Shown one piece after another: positions 18,588 to 26,966 of a stretch of DNA of 64,000 nucleotides. The position numbers were made by a program, and so were the translations under genes. The notes beneath the pieces are model-generated. The model ran no database searches, had not been told where the DNA came from, and worked only from the letters and a program-made list of their open reading frames with translations. Origin of the DNA: Lederbergia panacisoli (lineage in GTDB: Bacteria; Bacillota; Bacilli; Bacillales; Bacillaceae_C); NCBI RefSeq assembly GCF_024626525.1, contig NZ_JANJGU010000002.1, positions 124,001 to 188,000 of the forward strand, read 5' to 3'. The number at the start of each line of letters is the position of its first letter. The stretch's first letter is position 1.

Positions 18588-19634
18588 CTATTTCAAATGC
18601 TCTAAATCTAAATAAAAAATAATGCGACAAAAATCAGAATTGATTTTTCCATTTTCTGTTCGTTTCCCAGACCATTGCATAACGATTTCAGATTGATAAA
18701 CCCCTAGTTTAATTGGAATTTCAAATAATAGATGATGAATCGGGCCGTTTTCTGAAGATAATAATTGAAAACCATTCATTCTAAATAATAATTGTTCTAC
18801 AATGTTTTTCGCTTCACTTTTAGGTGATTGTGAAAATTCTTGTAAATACGCCACTAACAACGGTTTTATCGAATCTTTTATTAATTCATTACTAAACTCA
18901 CGGTCAAGCATCCTATTTTCATAAAAAATACCTGTTCTTTTTATCGATTGTTTTAAGAGGCTTAATACATCTTCACGTCTATTTAATAATAGCTCAGTAT
19001 CATCAGAATCCAATGATTGCAACAGTCTTAATATATCTTTTCCTGTATCACTCAGATTTTTATCTGCAAGCAAAGTTGCCTGTAAAGCTTTCACTAACTC
19101 GGTTGTAGATTCATTACTTCCAGCAGCTAACAACGACTTAAAGATCCCTTCATTAAAAGGCAAATTTTTTTGAGACATTAGTTTTATGATTTGCAGTCCT
19201 TCTTCCAGATTATCTGATTGATTTAGAAGCTGACTAGCACGAATCATCTCTTCCTTCGTTAAGAAAAAAGAATCGTCTTTAATATGTCTGATTAACGATT
19301 GGTTTATTTTTCCATTTTGTAGACCTAATTGTTGCAATAGACTAGCTGAAAATTCTTTTTCAGCTATACCATAATGGGAAGATGGATTAAGCAGTTTTAA
19401 TTTGGGAGCGCCCTCATTTGAGTTGACTTGAAGCCAGTACCCTTTTCCACTGGATAGTGGCACTTCAAGCTTTGCTATTACTTTATGGGCTCCTAGATTA
19501 ATTTCTGCATATTGATTAGGAAACAGTCTTTGAACAGTTCCAAAAAAAATCTGCCCAGATCGAAATTGAAGGGTGCTTCTAGAATTTGTTTCTTGATTTT
19601 GAAGCAAACCCCTCATGACTGCTTGCATGACCAT
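18588..19634 (-). CDS. ylqG: YlqG, FliK-like protein, N-terminal part ending at an in-frame TAG
   Basis: YlqG is a poorly characterised protein of the rnhB-ylqG-ylqH unit, with a C-terminal domain resembling hook-length control proteins. The segment here is 348 residues. It has an N-terminal beta-rich region (about 25-85: SGQIFFGTVQRLFPNQYAEI, in part), a long helical middle and the start of the C-terminal domain (IFYLDLEHLK), then TAG. Restoring that codon would give about 428 residues. The start is ATG 19634 with GAGGTG 8 bases upstream. It may be a recent nonsense mutation. Confidence 0.75.
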   Translation of the reverse strand: MVMQAVMRGLLQNQETNSRSTLQFRSGQIFFGTVQRLFPNQYAEINLGAHKVIAKLEVPLSSGKGYWLQVNSNEGAPKLKLLNPSSHYGIAEKEFSASLLQQLGLQNGKINQSLIRHIKDDSFFLTKEEMIRASQLLNQSDNLEEGLQIIKLMSQKNLPFNEGIFKSLLAAGSNESTTELVKALQATLLADKNLSDTGKDILRLLQSLDSDDTELLLNRREDVLSLLKQSIKRTGIFYENRMLDREFSNELIKDSIKPLLVAYLQEFSQSPKSEAKNIVEQLLFRMNGFQLLSSENGPIHHLLFEIPIKLGVYQSEIVMQWSGKRTENGKINSDFCRIIFYLDLEHLK

Positions 19635-19641
19635 CAAAATG

Positions 19642-20418
19642 TCACCTCAAATCAGACAATGTTTTTATTGGAGCAAATGTATTTCTATGTATTGAACATG
19701 GTCCGTGTTCATTAAGTGCAGCAAGATGAAGTTTAGTTCCATAGCCCATATGTAAATGAAAACCGTACTCGGGATATTTATTATGATAATCCTTCATGAT
19801 GCGATCACGCGTCACCTTAGCTATAACTGACGCTGCTGCAATCGACACACTTTTGGCATCCCCTTTTACAATTGAGGTTTCAGGATAGATACTATTTATT
19901 TTCATTGCATCTATTAATAAATAATCCGGCTGAACACTTAAATTTTGGACCGCGGCCAACATTGATTTTTTAGTAGCTTCATATATATTTATCTCATCAA
20001 TTTCCTCAGCCGAAATAACACCAATGCCCACAGCAACTGCTGCATCCATAATTTGAGTGTATAATTCCTCACGTTTTTTCTCTGTCAATTTTTTGGAATC
20101 GTTAAGTCCTCGTATATACGAATTTTCATTCAGTATTACAGCAGCTGATACTACTGGACCTGCAAGTGGACCCCGTCCAACTTCATCAATGCCAGCTATG
20201 AATGTAAATCCTTGCTTCCTCGCGTTAATTTCATATGCTTCCATTTGCCTATAATATTCATAATCTGCATGTTCTTGTTTCTTATTATGATGCCACTTTT
20301 CAAGTAAATCTTGTACGCCTTTTCTAGAATCACTTGCTAGTTGAATCAAGAATGGATCATGTTCATCTTGAATTTGTTCTATTAATTTTCTGATTTCTTG
20401 GATTGATGTTTTTTTCAT
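19642..20418 (-). CDS. rnhB: RnhB, ribonuclease HII
   Basis: RnhB removes ribonucleotides embedded in DNA and RNA from RNA-DNA hybrids. The 258-residue protein has an N-terminal extension of about 70 residues typical of Bacillus RnhB. The catalytic Asp78-Glu79 lies in IDEVGRGPLAGP and a further Asp in YLLIDAMKI near residue 170. SIAAASVIAKVTRD and the C-terminal GYGTKLH motif are present. The ribosome site is weak (ATGGGGTAATAAA). An intrinsic terminator sits only about 11 bases upstream of its start. Confidence 0.97.
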   Translation of the reverse strand: MKKTSIQEIRKLIEQIQDEHDPFLIQLASDSRKGVQDLLEKWHHNKKQEHADYEYYRQMEAYEINARKQGFTFIAGIDEVGRGPLAGPVVSAAVILNENSYIRGLNDSKKLTEKKREELYTQIMDAAVAVGIGVISAEEIDEINIYEATKKSMLAAVQNLSVQPDYLLIDAMKINSIYPETSIVKGDAKSVSIAAASVIAKVTRDRIMKDYHNKYPEYGFHLHMGYGTKLHLAALNEHGPCSIHRNTFAPIKTLSDLR

Positions 20419-20428
20419 TTTATTACCC

Positions 20429-20462
20429 CATAAAAAAAATGTAAGACCCCATAACGGGATCT
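20429..20462 (-). terminator. Terminator-like hairpin immediately upstream of rnhB
   Basis: On the minus strand, AGATCCC and GGGGTCT pair around a short GTTAT loop, followed by TTACA and a run of eight T. It would end transcription arriving from lepB-rbgA just before the rnhB ribosome site. That leaves no room for another promoter, so it may act as an attenuator. Confidence 0.7.
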
Positions 20463-20478
20463 CATATTGGCTCTCTTT

Positions 20479-20716
20479 CTGTCTAGCTTCATCGCCTATC
20501 GACTAGCAAACTTCTTGTCCTTTTCGCTTGCGTAGTCAACATCAGGTGAAATTTGAAGTGCCAATTTCACTAACTCGTTCCTCGTCGATGTTCCTTTATC
20601 GCGAGTCTTAGGCAGAAATAGGAACATCGACTAAAACCGCCACGTCCTTATGTCTTCGTCGACGGAACCGCATCCTGCGGGCCTGTACGTCGATAAACAG
20701 GCGCTTACGCTTTTCT
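20479..20716 (-). repeat. Interspersed repeat family 1, copy B
   Basis: This is an inverted copy of the 14603-14838 element, about 238 bp, sharing GAAAAGCGTAAGCGCC at one end and TTTGCTAGTCGATAGGCG at the other. Between them it has CATCAGGTGAAATTTGAAGT and GTCGACGGAACCGCATCCTG-type segments. Its edge reaches into the last three codons and the stop of rbgA. It fills the rbgA-rnhB gap apart from the terminator hairpin. Confidence 0.85.
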
Positions 20717-21559
20717 TTCCGGAAAGTCGAATGTAATGTTTCCAAGCTTTTGCATTCTAAGATCTCTTATAACAATTTCAGCTGTCTTGTCATAATCTAC
20801 TGCTCCACCGGAAGTAAGACACCCTCTGAGTTGACCAATCTTATCAAATAATACGGATATTTCTTCTGGAATATCGGTTAACTGATAACGTTCTACCATT
20901 CGTTCCGGATAAAAGTTTTTCAAATAAGTCAAACCGAATACGGCAATATCCTGCATATTTAGCAAAGTATCCTTGATTGCGCCAGTTAAGGCAAGCTTAT
21001 ATCCTGTTTCTTGATCCTCAAATTTTGGCCATAATATTCCTGGTGTATCTAGTAGCTCAAGCTCTTTACCTACTTTTATCCATTGTTGAGCTCTTGTAAC
21101 ACCTGGAGTATTCCCCGTTTTTGCAATATTTCGTTTCGCCAATCGGTTGATTAATGTCGATTTGCCTACATTCGGAATACCAATAATCATTGCTCTTATA
21201 GCCCTTGGCTTTAATCCTTTTGCCTTTTGACGCTCAATTTTTTCATGCAGAAGCCTCTCAGCACTTTTCACAATTTCCTTCAAACCCATTCCGGCATGCG
21301 AATTGATGGACAAGGCGGTTTGACCTTGCTCGGCATAATGGTCAATCCATCTATTAGTTATCGTACGATCTGCCATATCCGCTTTATTTAATAAAATAAG
21401 TCGTGGTTTTTGTTGAATGATTTCCTTTAGCATAGGATTTGAGGATGATTCAGGGATGCGAGCATCAACCAGTTCAAATATAATATCAACTAATTTAAGT
21501 TTTTCTGTTATTTCCCTGCGAGCTTTTGCCATATGTCCTGGAAACCATTGAATTGTCAT
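20705..21559 (-). CDS. rbgA: RbgA (YlqF), 50S ribosome assembly GTPase
   Basis: RbgA is an essential GTPase acting late in 50S subunit maturation. The G motifs are circularly permuted: G4 (LLNKADM) near residue 58, G1 (GIPNVGKST) near 127 and G3 (LDTPGILWP) near 175. The N-terminus [17 protein letters not shown] contains the conserved catalytic His of this family. A C-terminal helical domain binds rRNA. The final codons (Arg-Lys-Ala-stop) are supplied by the edge of repeat copy B. Length is 284, against the usual 282. Confidence 0.97.
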   Translation of the reverse strand: MTIQWFPGHMAKARREITEKLKLVDIIFELVDARIPESSSNPMLKEIIQQKPRLILLNKADMADRTITNRWIDHYAEQGQTALSINSHAGMGLKEIVKSAERLLHEKIERQKAKGLKPRAIRAMIIGIPNVGKSTLINRLAKRNIAKTGNTPGVTRAQQWIKVGKELELLDTPGILWPKFEDQETGYKLALTGAIKDTLLNMQDIAVFGLTYLKNFYPERMVERYQLTDIPEEISVLFDKIGQLRGCLTSGGAVDYDKTAEIVIRDLRMQKLGNITFDFPERKA

Positions 21560-21579
21560 GAATCTTTTCCTCCAACTAT

Positions 21580-22122
21580 CTACTTAACATATCTTATATC
21601 CTTAAAGGGCCAATATACCATATTAGTATCACCAATTACTTTTTTAATTGAAATAGAACCAATATGTCTACTATCTTTACTCGACCTTCGATTATCGCCC
21701 ATTACAAATAATTCGCCTTTTGGAACAGTTTTTTGCCCAACAGGCGTTTCTTCCAATGTGAAATCTTCCGTTAATGGCCCTTCAACGATCTGGCTCTTAT
21801 AGCTATCCAAATATGGTTCCGCATAAGGTTTACCATTTATATATAATGTATCATCTCTATATTCAACAGTGTCTCCCGGTAACCCGATTACCCTTTTAAT
21901 ATAATCTTTTTGTTCAGGTGCGTGGAATACGATGATATCAAATCGCTCAGGTTTTCCGAGTTTATTTACTATCATTCGATCCCCATTATGTAGAGTAGGC
22001 ATCATTGAGTATCCATCAACTACGATTGGCGCAAAAAGAAAATATCTAATAACTGCTGCTAAGCCAATTGCGATAAGTAAAGCCTTTGTCCATTCCCATA
22101 GTTCATTTTTTTCTTTAGTCAT
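21580..22122 (-). CDS. lepB: Type I signal peptidase (SipS/LepB family)
   Basis: This enzyme cleaves signal peptides from exported proteins on the outer membrane face. A single N-terminal membrane helix (about residues 11-30) is followed by the catalytic Ser39 (DGYSMMPTL) and Lys76 ([11 protein letters not shown]). Box E ([15 protein letters not shown]) is also present. The ATG at 22122 is preferred because GGTGA lies 5 bases upstream. A start five codons earlier (22137) has no ribosome site. It lies 20 bases ahead of rbgA. Confidence 0.95.
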   Translation of the reverse strand: MTKEKNELWEWTKALLIAIGLAAVIRYFLFAPIVVDGYSMMPTLHNGDRMIVNKLGKPERFDIIVFHAPEQKDYIKRVIGLPGDTVEYRDDTLYINGKPYAEPYLDSYKSQIVEGPLTEDFTLEETPVGQKTVPKGELFVMGDNRRSSKDSRHIGSISIKKVIGDTNMVYWPFKDIRYVK

Positions 22123-22221
22123 CGTTTCACCATCCAATAAAGGTCAATACAGCTTTTATTTATGTATACACTATTGTATAGGAAAAATAAACATTTTCAT
22201 ATAAAATTACCTCAAATAAAT

Positions 22222-22250
22222 AAAAGGAGCTTATATTTAAGCTCCTTTTA
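22222..22250 (-). terminator. Intrinsic terminator after rplS
   Basis: A perfect stem AAAAGGAGCTTA / TAAGCTCCTTTT with a 4-base loop lies 16 bases past the rplS stop. The minus-strand tail is moderately T-rich. Confidence 0.85.
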
Positions 22251-22265
22251 ACGTTCAAACATAAA

Positions 22266-22610
22266 TTATCGAATTTCTTTGATACGAGCTGCTTTTCCAC
22301 GTAGTTTACGTAGATAGTAAAGTTTCGCACGGCGAACTTTACCGCGACGCACGACTTCAAGTTTCGCAATTCTTGGAGTGTGTACAGGGAATGTACGCTC
22401 AACTCCAACACCATAAGAGATTTTGCGGACAGTGAAAGTTTCACTGATTCCGCCTCCGCGGCGCTTAATGACTAATCCTTCGAAAAGCTGGATTCTTTCA
22501 CGTGTACCCTCTACTACCTTAACATGGACACGTACAGTATCACCAGGGCGGAATGCCGGAAGATCATTGCGAAGTTGTTCTTTTGTGATTTCTTCAATAA
22601 TTTTGTGCAT
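22266..22610 (-). CDS. rplS: Ribosomal protein L19
   Basis: L19 (114 residues) lies at the 30S-50S interface. The sequence is highly conserved ([35 protein letters not shown]). The ATG at 22610 is preceded by GGAAGGAGA at 9 bases. The frame stays open to 22709, but that part is the untranslated leader. It is transcribed from its own promoter after a family-1 repeat rather than depending on trmD. Confidence 0.98.
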   Translation of the reverse strand: MHKIIEEITKEQLRNDLPAFRPGDTVRVHVKVVEGTRERIQLFEGLVIKRRGGGISETFTVRKISYGVGVERTFPVHTPRIAKLEVVRRGKVRRAKLYYLRKLRGKAARIKEIR

Positions 22611-22708
22611 CGTATTCATCTCCTTCCAACCGATGCTCTTGCAAACAAACCCAATGCAGCGGAACAACGTTGTTACAGGCTTAAAGAGGCTTATCAGCCT
22701 TAGCCACA
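22611..22708 (-). ncRNA. Probable L19 leader (5' untranslated regulatory region of rplS)
   Basis: About 98 bases lie between the predicted +1 and the rplS start. They contain paired blocks (GGCT..AAGCC; the self-complementary AACAACGTTGTT) followed by GTTCCGCTGC. Firmicutes rplS genes often carry a structured leader thought to bind L19 and repress its own synthesis. The assignment rests on position plus visible pairing and was not checked against a covariance model. Confidence 0.5.
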
Positions 22709-22714
22709 AAAACT

Positions 22715-22743
22715 ATAATAACATACACAAATATTGATTGCAA
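22715..22743 (-). promoter_or_regulatory. SigA promoter of rplS
   Basis: On the minus strand, TTGCAA (4 of 6) is at 22738-22743, followed by a 17-base spacer and TATTAT (5 of 6) at 22715-22720. It lies between repeat copy C and the leader. Confidence 0.65.
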
Positions 22744-22757
22744 TTGTAACTTTATTA

Positions 22758-22912
22758 GAAAAGCAAAAACGCCTTGCTCATCGACGTACAAACTTCAGGG
22801 CCTCGTACTGAGATAAAGGAAACACAATGAGCATGAAAGGCGAATTGATGTTGACTTATCGTAGGGAAGAGGACAGGAAGTTTGCTAGTCGATAGGCGCT
22901 GGAGCTAGACAG
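22758..22912 (+). repeat. Interspersed repeat family 1, copy C (shortened)
   Basis: This 155-bp element shares GAAAAGC..ACGCCTTG, CATCGACGTACA and the end TTTGCTAGTCGATAGGCGCT with copies A and B. It lacks about 80 bp of the middle and has a different central stretch. It ends 8 bases from the trmD stop and begins 14 bases from the rplS -35. Confidence 0.8.
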
Positions 22913-22920
22913 CGAAAGGA

Positions 22921-23640
22921 TTACTCCAGATTTTTATCTTTTTTATTTTGTTCAATCAAATATTTTTCCAGTAAATCAGGGCGTCTAGTTTTTGTTCTTT
23001 TTAGTGATTCAGCTTCACGCCATTCATTAATTTTCTTATGGTTCCCAGATAGAAGAACCTCTGGGACTTTCATGCCTCTAAACTCAGCTGGACGTGTATA
23101 ATGAGGATGTTCTAATAACCCCGAGGAAAAAGAATCATAAATAGGGGAATCGTCATTTCCCAGCACCCCTGGAAGTAGACGTACGACTGAATCTATTACA
23201 ACCATGGCGCCAAGCTCACCGCCTGTCAAAACATAGTCTCCAATCGATATTTCATCTGAAACGAGGTGTTCCCTTATTCTCTCATCATATCCCTCATAAT
23301 GGCCGCATATAAAAATTAAATGCTCCTCGTTGGCTAATTCTTCTGCTTTTTTCTGAGTATACGTTTCCCCTTGAGGGCAGAGTAAAACGATGCGCGGATC
23401 CGTATTAAAATCTTTTTTCAAATATTCCACTGCATCAAAGATTGGTTGGGGCTTTAATACCATTCCTGCTCCGCCGCCATATGGATAGTCATCGACGGTT
23501 TTATGCTTATCATTTGAAAATTCCCGAAAATTGACAACATTATAAGAAACTGCCTCTTTTTCTGCAGCTTTTTTCAAAATGGATGAACCGAGCACTCCTG
23601 AGAACATCTCCGGGAATAATGTTAAAATATCGATTTTCAT
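22921..23640 (-). CDS. trmD: TrmD, tRNA (guanine-N1)-methyltransferase
   Basis: TrmD makes m1G37 next to the anticodon and so prevents +1 frameshifting. The trefoil-knot SAM site is visible ([13 protein letters not shown], then [19 protein letters not shown]). The ending carries the RRPDLLEKY segment. The 239 residues match the family. It overlaps the rimM stop by one base and is the last gene before repeat copy C. Confidence 0.98.
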   Translation of the reverse strand: MKIDILTLFPEMFSGVLGSSILKKAAEKEAVSYNVVNFREFSNDKHKTVDDYPYGGGAGMVLKPQPIFDAVEYLKKDFNTDPRIVLLCPQGETYTQKKAEELANEEHLIFICGHYEGYDERIREHLVSDEISIGDYVLTGGELGAMVVIDSVVRLLPGVLGNDDSPIYDSFSSGLLEHPHYTRPAEFRGMKVPEVLLSGNHKKINEWREAESLKRTKTRRPDLLEKYLIEQNKKDKNLE

Positions 23641-24155
23641 TATTCTAATAACCCTTCAATTGGATTAATAATTATTCTCTGATCTTCTGTTGAAATGTTA
23701 ATGACTACATCATCAATATAGGGGATCAGAAATTCCTTGCCATCCTTATGTTTAACGACCCAAACATCGTTTGCTCCAGGAGTAAGAATTTCTTTCACAA
23801 TACCAATTTCTTCATCATCCACTGTAACGACGGTGCAGCCAATAATTTCATAGAAATAATATTCTCCCTCAGACAATTCATTTAATTGTTCTTCGGAAAC
23901 TTTTAATATGCCTTCTTTCCACATTTCAACATCACTTATATTTGAATAGTTTTCAAACGTCAGTAAATCAAAGTTTTTATGTGTACGATGGCTTTTTACA
24001 ATTAGTTTGATAGGCTCTTTGGATTTCGGTAAAAAAAGATAAAGTAGACTTCCTGGGGAGTACCGTTCCTCCGGAAAATCTGTTTTAGAAATGACCCTTA
24101 CTTCACCCTTTATTCCGTGTGTATTTACGATTTTTCCTACATTAAACCAATTCAT
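23640..24155 (-). CDS. rimM: RimM, 16S rRNA processing / 30S maturation factor
   Basis: RimM binds S19 and assists 30S head assembly. The N-terminal beta-barrel opens [21 protein letters not shown]. The C-terminal PRC-barrel includes [17 protein letters not shown] and the LIPYIDDVV end. The start at 24155 has GAGAGGTGAG 5 bases upstream; the frame remains open 12 codons earlier, overlapping ylqD. The product is 171 residues. Confidence 0.96.
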   Translation of the reverse strand: MNWFNVGKIVNTHGIKGEVRVISKTDFPEERYSPGSLLYLFLPKSKEPIKLIVKSHRTHKNFDLLTFENYSNISDVEMWKEGILKVSEEQLNELSEGEYYFYEIIGCTVVTVDDEEIGIVKEILTPGANDVWVVKHKDGKEFLIPYIDDVVINISTEDQRIIINPIEGLLE

Positions 24156-24159
24156 AGTC

Positions 24160-24552
24160 TCACCTCTCCCGTATATCTGTGATGATGCCATCTTTTATGA
24201 CAATTGTCTTCCCCTTTGTTAATTCTTCCCAATTATCTCCGATTTTAACGTCAATAACTGCTTGTATATCCTGATCGTGAAGTTCACTTCCGATTGGCAG
24301 CATATCAAGCTGTTCAATTTGAAAATCAATAAGCTTAATTTTTTCCTTGCGCATATCAATTTCTTTATCGAATTGCGTCTTGAGCCCGCCGGAAGTATAC
24401 TTGCGGGTTCTTTCCAACTTTTTCATCTCAAAGAGGAGCTGATCACATTCTTTTTTCAGCTGTTGTTTATTATTTTTATATTTATTAAGTAGTTTATACT
24501 TACTCATTTCCGTTAAAACCTGTTTAACAGAAACAGTTTGGAGAATTCTCAT
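24160..24552 (-). CDS. ylqD: YlqD family protein, function unknown
   Basis: This 130-residue, strongly charged protein has a central coiled coil (about residues 15-75) and a beta-rich C-terminal half ([25 protein letters not shown]). YlqD is conserved in this operon position between khpA and rimM in Bacillaceae, which hints at a link to translation or ribosome assembly; no function is established. The ATG at 24552 has AGGAGG 9 bases upstream. An ATG three codons earlier touches the ribosome site. Confidence 0.85.
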   Translation of the reverse strand: MRILQTVSVKQVLTEMSKYKLLNKYKNNKQQLKKECDQLLFEMKKLERTRKYTSGGLKTQFDKEIDMRKEKIKLIDFQIEQLDMLPIGSELHDQDIQAVIDVKIGDNWEELTKGKTIVIKDGIITDIRER

Positions 24553-24589
24553 GATTACCATCCTCCTATTTATGTAATAGACTATCGGA

Positions 24590-24930
24590 ATTCACCGCCG
24601 GCACAAAGTTTTCTAGTACCGTTTTTTATTTCTCCCTCTATTTTATAGGGGGTTATTTCCCTTTTCATTGGTTCTATATTGAACGAGTTAAAAGCCTACA
24701 TACAACGTGAGAAATAGCCACCGTTGATTTCCGTTCCAGGCGGAAAGCGAGCAACTGTAGCGGAAATCAACCACGCACACCTTGGTAAAGAACCTGTTTG
24801 CAAGTGCATCCTTTAAAAAAATAAATATGTGATGCATATTTGTCCTATTTTTTTATTCAAAAGATCTTAAAAACGAATACCAAATCTTCAATAAAACTCA
24901 TTTCCCAGTAGGTCTTAGGAAATTCAGCAG
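24590..24930 (+). repeat. Interspersed repeat family 2, internally deleted copy
   Basis: The 49-bp core at 24723-24771 is bounded by inverted ends GTTGATTTCCG / CGGAAATCAAC. Flanks match other copies. On the left are CTATTTTATAGGGGGTTATTTC and TACATACAACGTGAG; on the right are CCTTTAAAAAAAT and GGAAATTCAGCAGAT. Most of the GC-rich centre seen at 38579-38704 is missing. It occupies nearly all of the 435-base ylqD-khpA gap; no gene was seen there. Confidence 0.8.
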
Positions 24931-24970
24931 ATGTATCCCACGAAATTCCAAGAGTCTATGTATTTATAAA

Positions 24971-24999
24971 CAAAAAAGGGAGGTGTTTAAGCCTCCCTA
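24971..24999 (-). terminator. Intrinsic terminator after khpA
   Basis: The stem AGGGAGGC / ACCTCCCT is followed by TTTTTTG on the minus strand. It overlaps the khpA stop codon. It ends the ffh-rpsP-khpA transcript before the family-2 repeat. Confidence 0.85.
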
Positions 25000-25230
25000 T
25001 TCGTCGATTTCCATGTAAACCTTCTTATGTTGTTTTAATCCTGCTGCGGCATAGACTACTGTCCTTATTGCTTTTGCAACTCTACCATGTCTTCCAATCA
25101 CTTTTCCTATATCTCTTTCATGAACGGAAAGATGATAAGTAATACGCTGATCTTCTTCTACTTCACGTACCCGAACCTCATCGGGATAATCAACAATCGG
25201 CTTTACAATCGACAAAATAAGTTTTTTCAT
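24997..25230 (-). CDS. khpA: KhpA, KH-domain RNA-binding protein
   Basis: This single KH domain (about 77 residues) has the GxxG loop inside GKVIGRHGRVAKAIRTVV. In Gram-positive bacteria KhpA pairs with KhpB (Jag/EloR) to bind RNAs and affect cell elongation. The start is uncertain: ATG at 25230, or GTG at 25239, which lies directly after the rpsP stop. Neither has a strong ribosome site, so it probably relies on coupling to rpsP. Confidence 0.93.
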   Translation of the reverse strand: MKKLILSIVKPIVDYPDEVRVREVEEDQRITYHLSVHERDIGKVIGRHGRVAKAIRTVVYAAAGLKQHKKVYMEIDE

Positions 25231-25241
25231 GACTATCACTA

Positions 25242-25514
25242 TTACTTACTATTCTTTGCGTTATGGAATTTTTCCATGATACCTTGCTTAGAAAATAAGT
25301 TACGAACAGTGTCAGATGGTTTTGCACCATCTTGTAGCCATTTTAATGCTGTTTCTTCATTAATTGCTACTAGAGCTGGTTGAGAGATTGGATTATATGT
25401 TCCAATTTCCTCGATGATGCGGCCATCACGTGGTGAACGAGCATCAGCTACTACGATACGATAGAAAGGAGATTTTTTTGCTCCCATACGTTTTAAGCGA
25501 ATTTTTACTGCCAT
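25242..25514 (-). CDS. rpsP: Ribosomal protein S16
   Basis: This 90-residue 30S protein is needed for 16S rRNA folding. The N-terminus [20 protein letters not shown] and the [20 protein letters not shown] block are conserved. The ATG at 25514 is preceded by GGAGGTG. The frame continues upstream nine codons without a usable start signal. It sits 94 bases after ffh. Confidence 0.98.
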   Translation of the reverse strand: MAVKIRLKRMGAKKSPFYRIVVADARSPRDGRIIEEIGTYNPISQPALVAINEETALKWLQDGAKPSDTVRNLFSKQGIMEKFHNAKNSK

Positions 25515-25608
25515 TTTAATAGCACCTCCGAATAGTTTCACACAAGATAGTATAATATCAAATGTTTGCTTTGTTTGTAAAGTGTTTTTTCTTTACAGTC
25601 TAATTTTT

Positions 25609-26955
25609 TTACATGAAAGGGAGCTTAAAGCCGCCTCTCTTCTTTCCTTTTTGCTGCATGCCTGTCATTTGTTTCATCATTTTTTTCATCTCATCAAATT
25701 GCTTTAGAAGACGATTTACATCCTGTACAGTTGTACCGCTTCCTTTTGCAATGCGGCGGCGTCTTCCTGCATTAATGATTTCTGGCTGTTCTTTTTCTTT
25801 CGATGTCATCGAACGAATGATGGCTTCAACATGGCCAATTTGCTTTTCATCGACTTGCAGATTGTTCATGCCTTTAATTTTATTGGCACCCGGCATCATT
25901 TTTAATAACTCGTCAAGTGGTCCCATATTTCTTACTTGCCCTAATTGATCGAGAAAATCATCCAATGAAAATGAAGCAGTACGGAATTTTTGCTCTAGCT
26001 CTTTTGCTTTCTCTTCATCTACATTCGCTTGTGCCTTTTCTATTAATGTAAGCATGTCACCCATTCCAAGTATCCTTGAAGCCATTCGCTCAGGATGGAA
26101 AGGCTCTAATGCATCCATTTTCTCGCCCATACCTACAAACTTAATCGGTTTTTCAGCAACCGAACGAATCGATAATGCTGCACCTCCTCGAGTATCACCG
26201 TCAAGCTTTGTTAAAACAACTCCGGTGATTTCAAGCATCTCATTAAAACTTTGTGCAACATTCACCGCATCTTGTCCGGTCATGGCATCGACCACAAGGA
26301 AGATCTCATCAGGTTTTGCGACTTCCTTAATTTCTTTCAGTTCATCCATTAGTTCTTCATCAATATGAAGTCTTCCAGCTGTATCAATGAGAACGTAATC
26401 ATGATGGTCTTCCTTTGCTTTCTCGATGGCCTGTCGAGCAATTTCTACAGGGCTCACTTTATCCCCTAAAGAAAAAACAGGTAAGTCTAATTGTTTTCCA
26501 ATTGTCTCCAACTGTTTAATCGCAGCAGGACGATAAATATCAGCGGCAACAAGCAATGGTTTTCTATTGTATTTTTTTCTCAATAAATTGGCCAATTTTC
26601 CCGTTGTCGTTGTTTTACCGGCACCTTGAAGCCCTGACATCATAATGACGGTTGGTGGACGATTTGCTACAGCAATTTTGCTTTGTTCGCCACCCATCAA
26701 TTCTGTCAGCTCTTCCTTTACAACCTTAATGACTTGCTGGCCAGGTGTAAGGCTCTTCATTACCTCTTGACCGACTGCTCTTTCACTAACTTTTGAAATA
26801 AATTGCTTAACGACCTTGAAATTAACATCCGCTTCAAGCAATGCGAGACGAACTTCACGCATCATTGCTTTCACGTCAGCTTCCGTCACTTTTCCTTTTC
26901 CCCGGATTTTTTGCATTGTCGCCTGCAACCGGTCGGCTAATCCTTCAAATGCCAT
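25609..26955 (-). CDS. ffh: Ffh, signal recognition particle GTPase
   Basis: Ffh binds 4.5S/6S-like SRP RNA and signal sequences of nascent membrane proteins. The N domain is at residues 1-90. The G domain has MSGLQGAGKTTTTGKL near 104, the DTAGR motif, and TKLDGDTRGGAALSI. The Met-rich M domain (about 300-448) ends with a lysine-rich tail. The 448 residues match the usual 446. Its receptor FtsY is encoded upstream in the same block. Confidence 0.98.
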   Translation of the reverse strand: MAFEGLADRLQATMQKIRGKGKVTEADVKAMMREVRLALLEADVNFKVVKQFISKVSERAVGQEVMKSLTPGQQVIKVVKEELTELMGGEQSKIAVANRPPTVIMMSGLQGAGKTTTTGKLANLLRKKYNRKPLLVAADIYRPAAIKQLETIGKQLDLPVFSLGDKVSPVEIARQAIEKAKEDHHDYVLIDTAGRLHIDEELMDELKEIKEVAKPDEIFLVVDAMTGQDAVNVAQSFNEMLEITGVVLTKLDGDTRGGAALSIRSVAEKPIKFVGMGEKMDALEPFHPERMASRILGMGDMLTLIEKAQANVDEEKAKELEQKFRTASFSLDDFLDQLGQVRNMGPLDELLKMMPGANKIKGMNNLQVDEKQIGHVEAIIRSMTSKEKEQPEIINAGRRRRIAKGSGTTVQDVNRLLKQFDEMKKMMKQMTGMQQKGKKRGGFKLPFM

Positions 26956-26966
26956 ATTGCCGCCCC

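Noticed and set aside
22611-22709. Longer rplS reading frame starting at 22709
   Set aside because: The region fits an untranslated leader, and the ATG at 22610 has the proper ribosome site and the standard L19 N-terminus.
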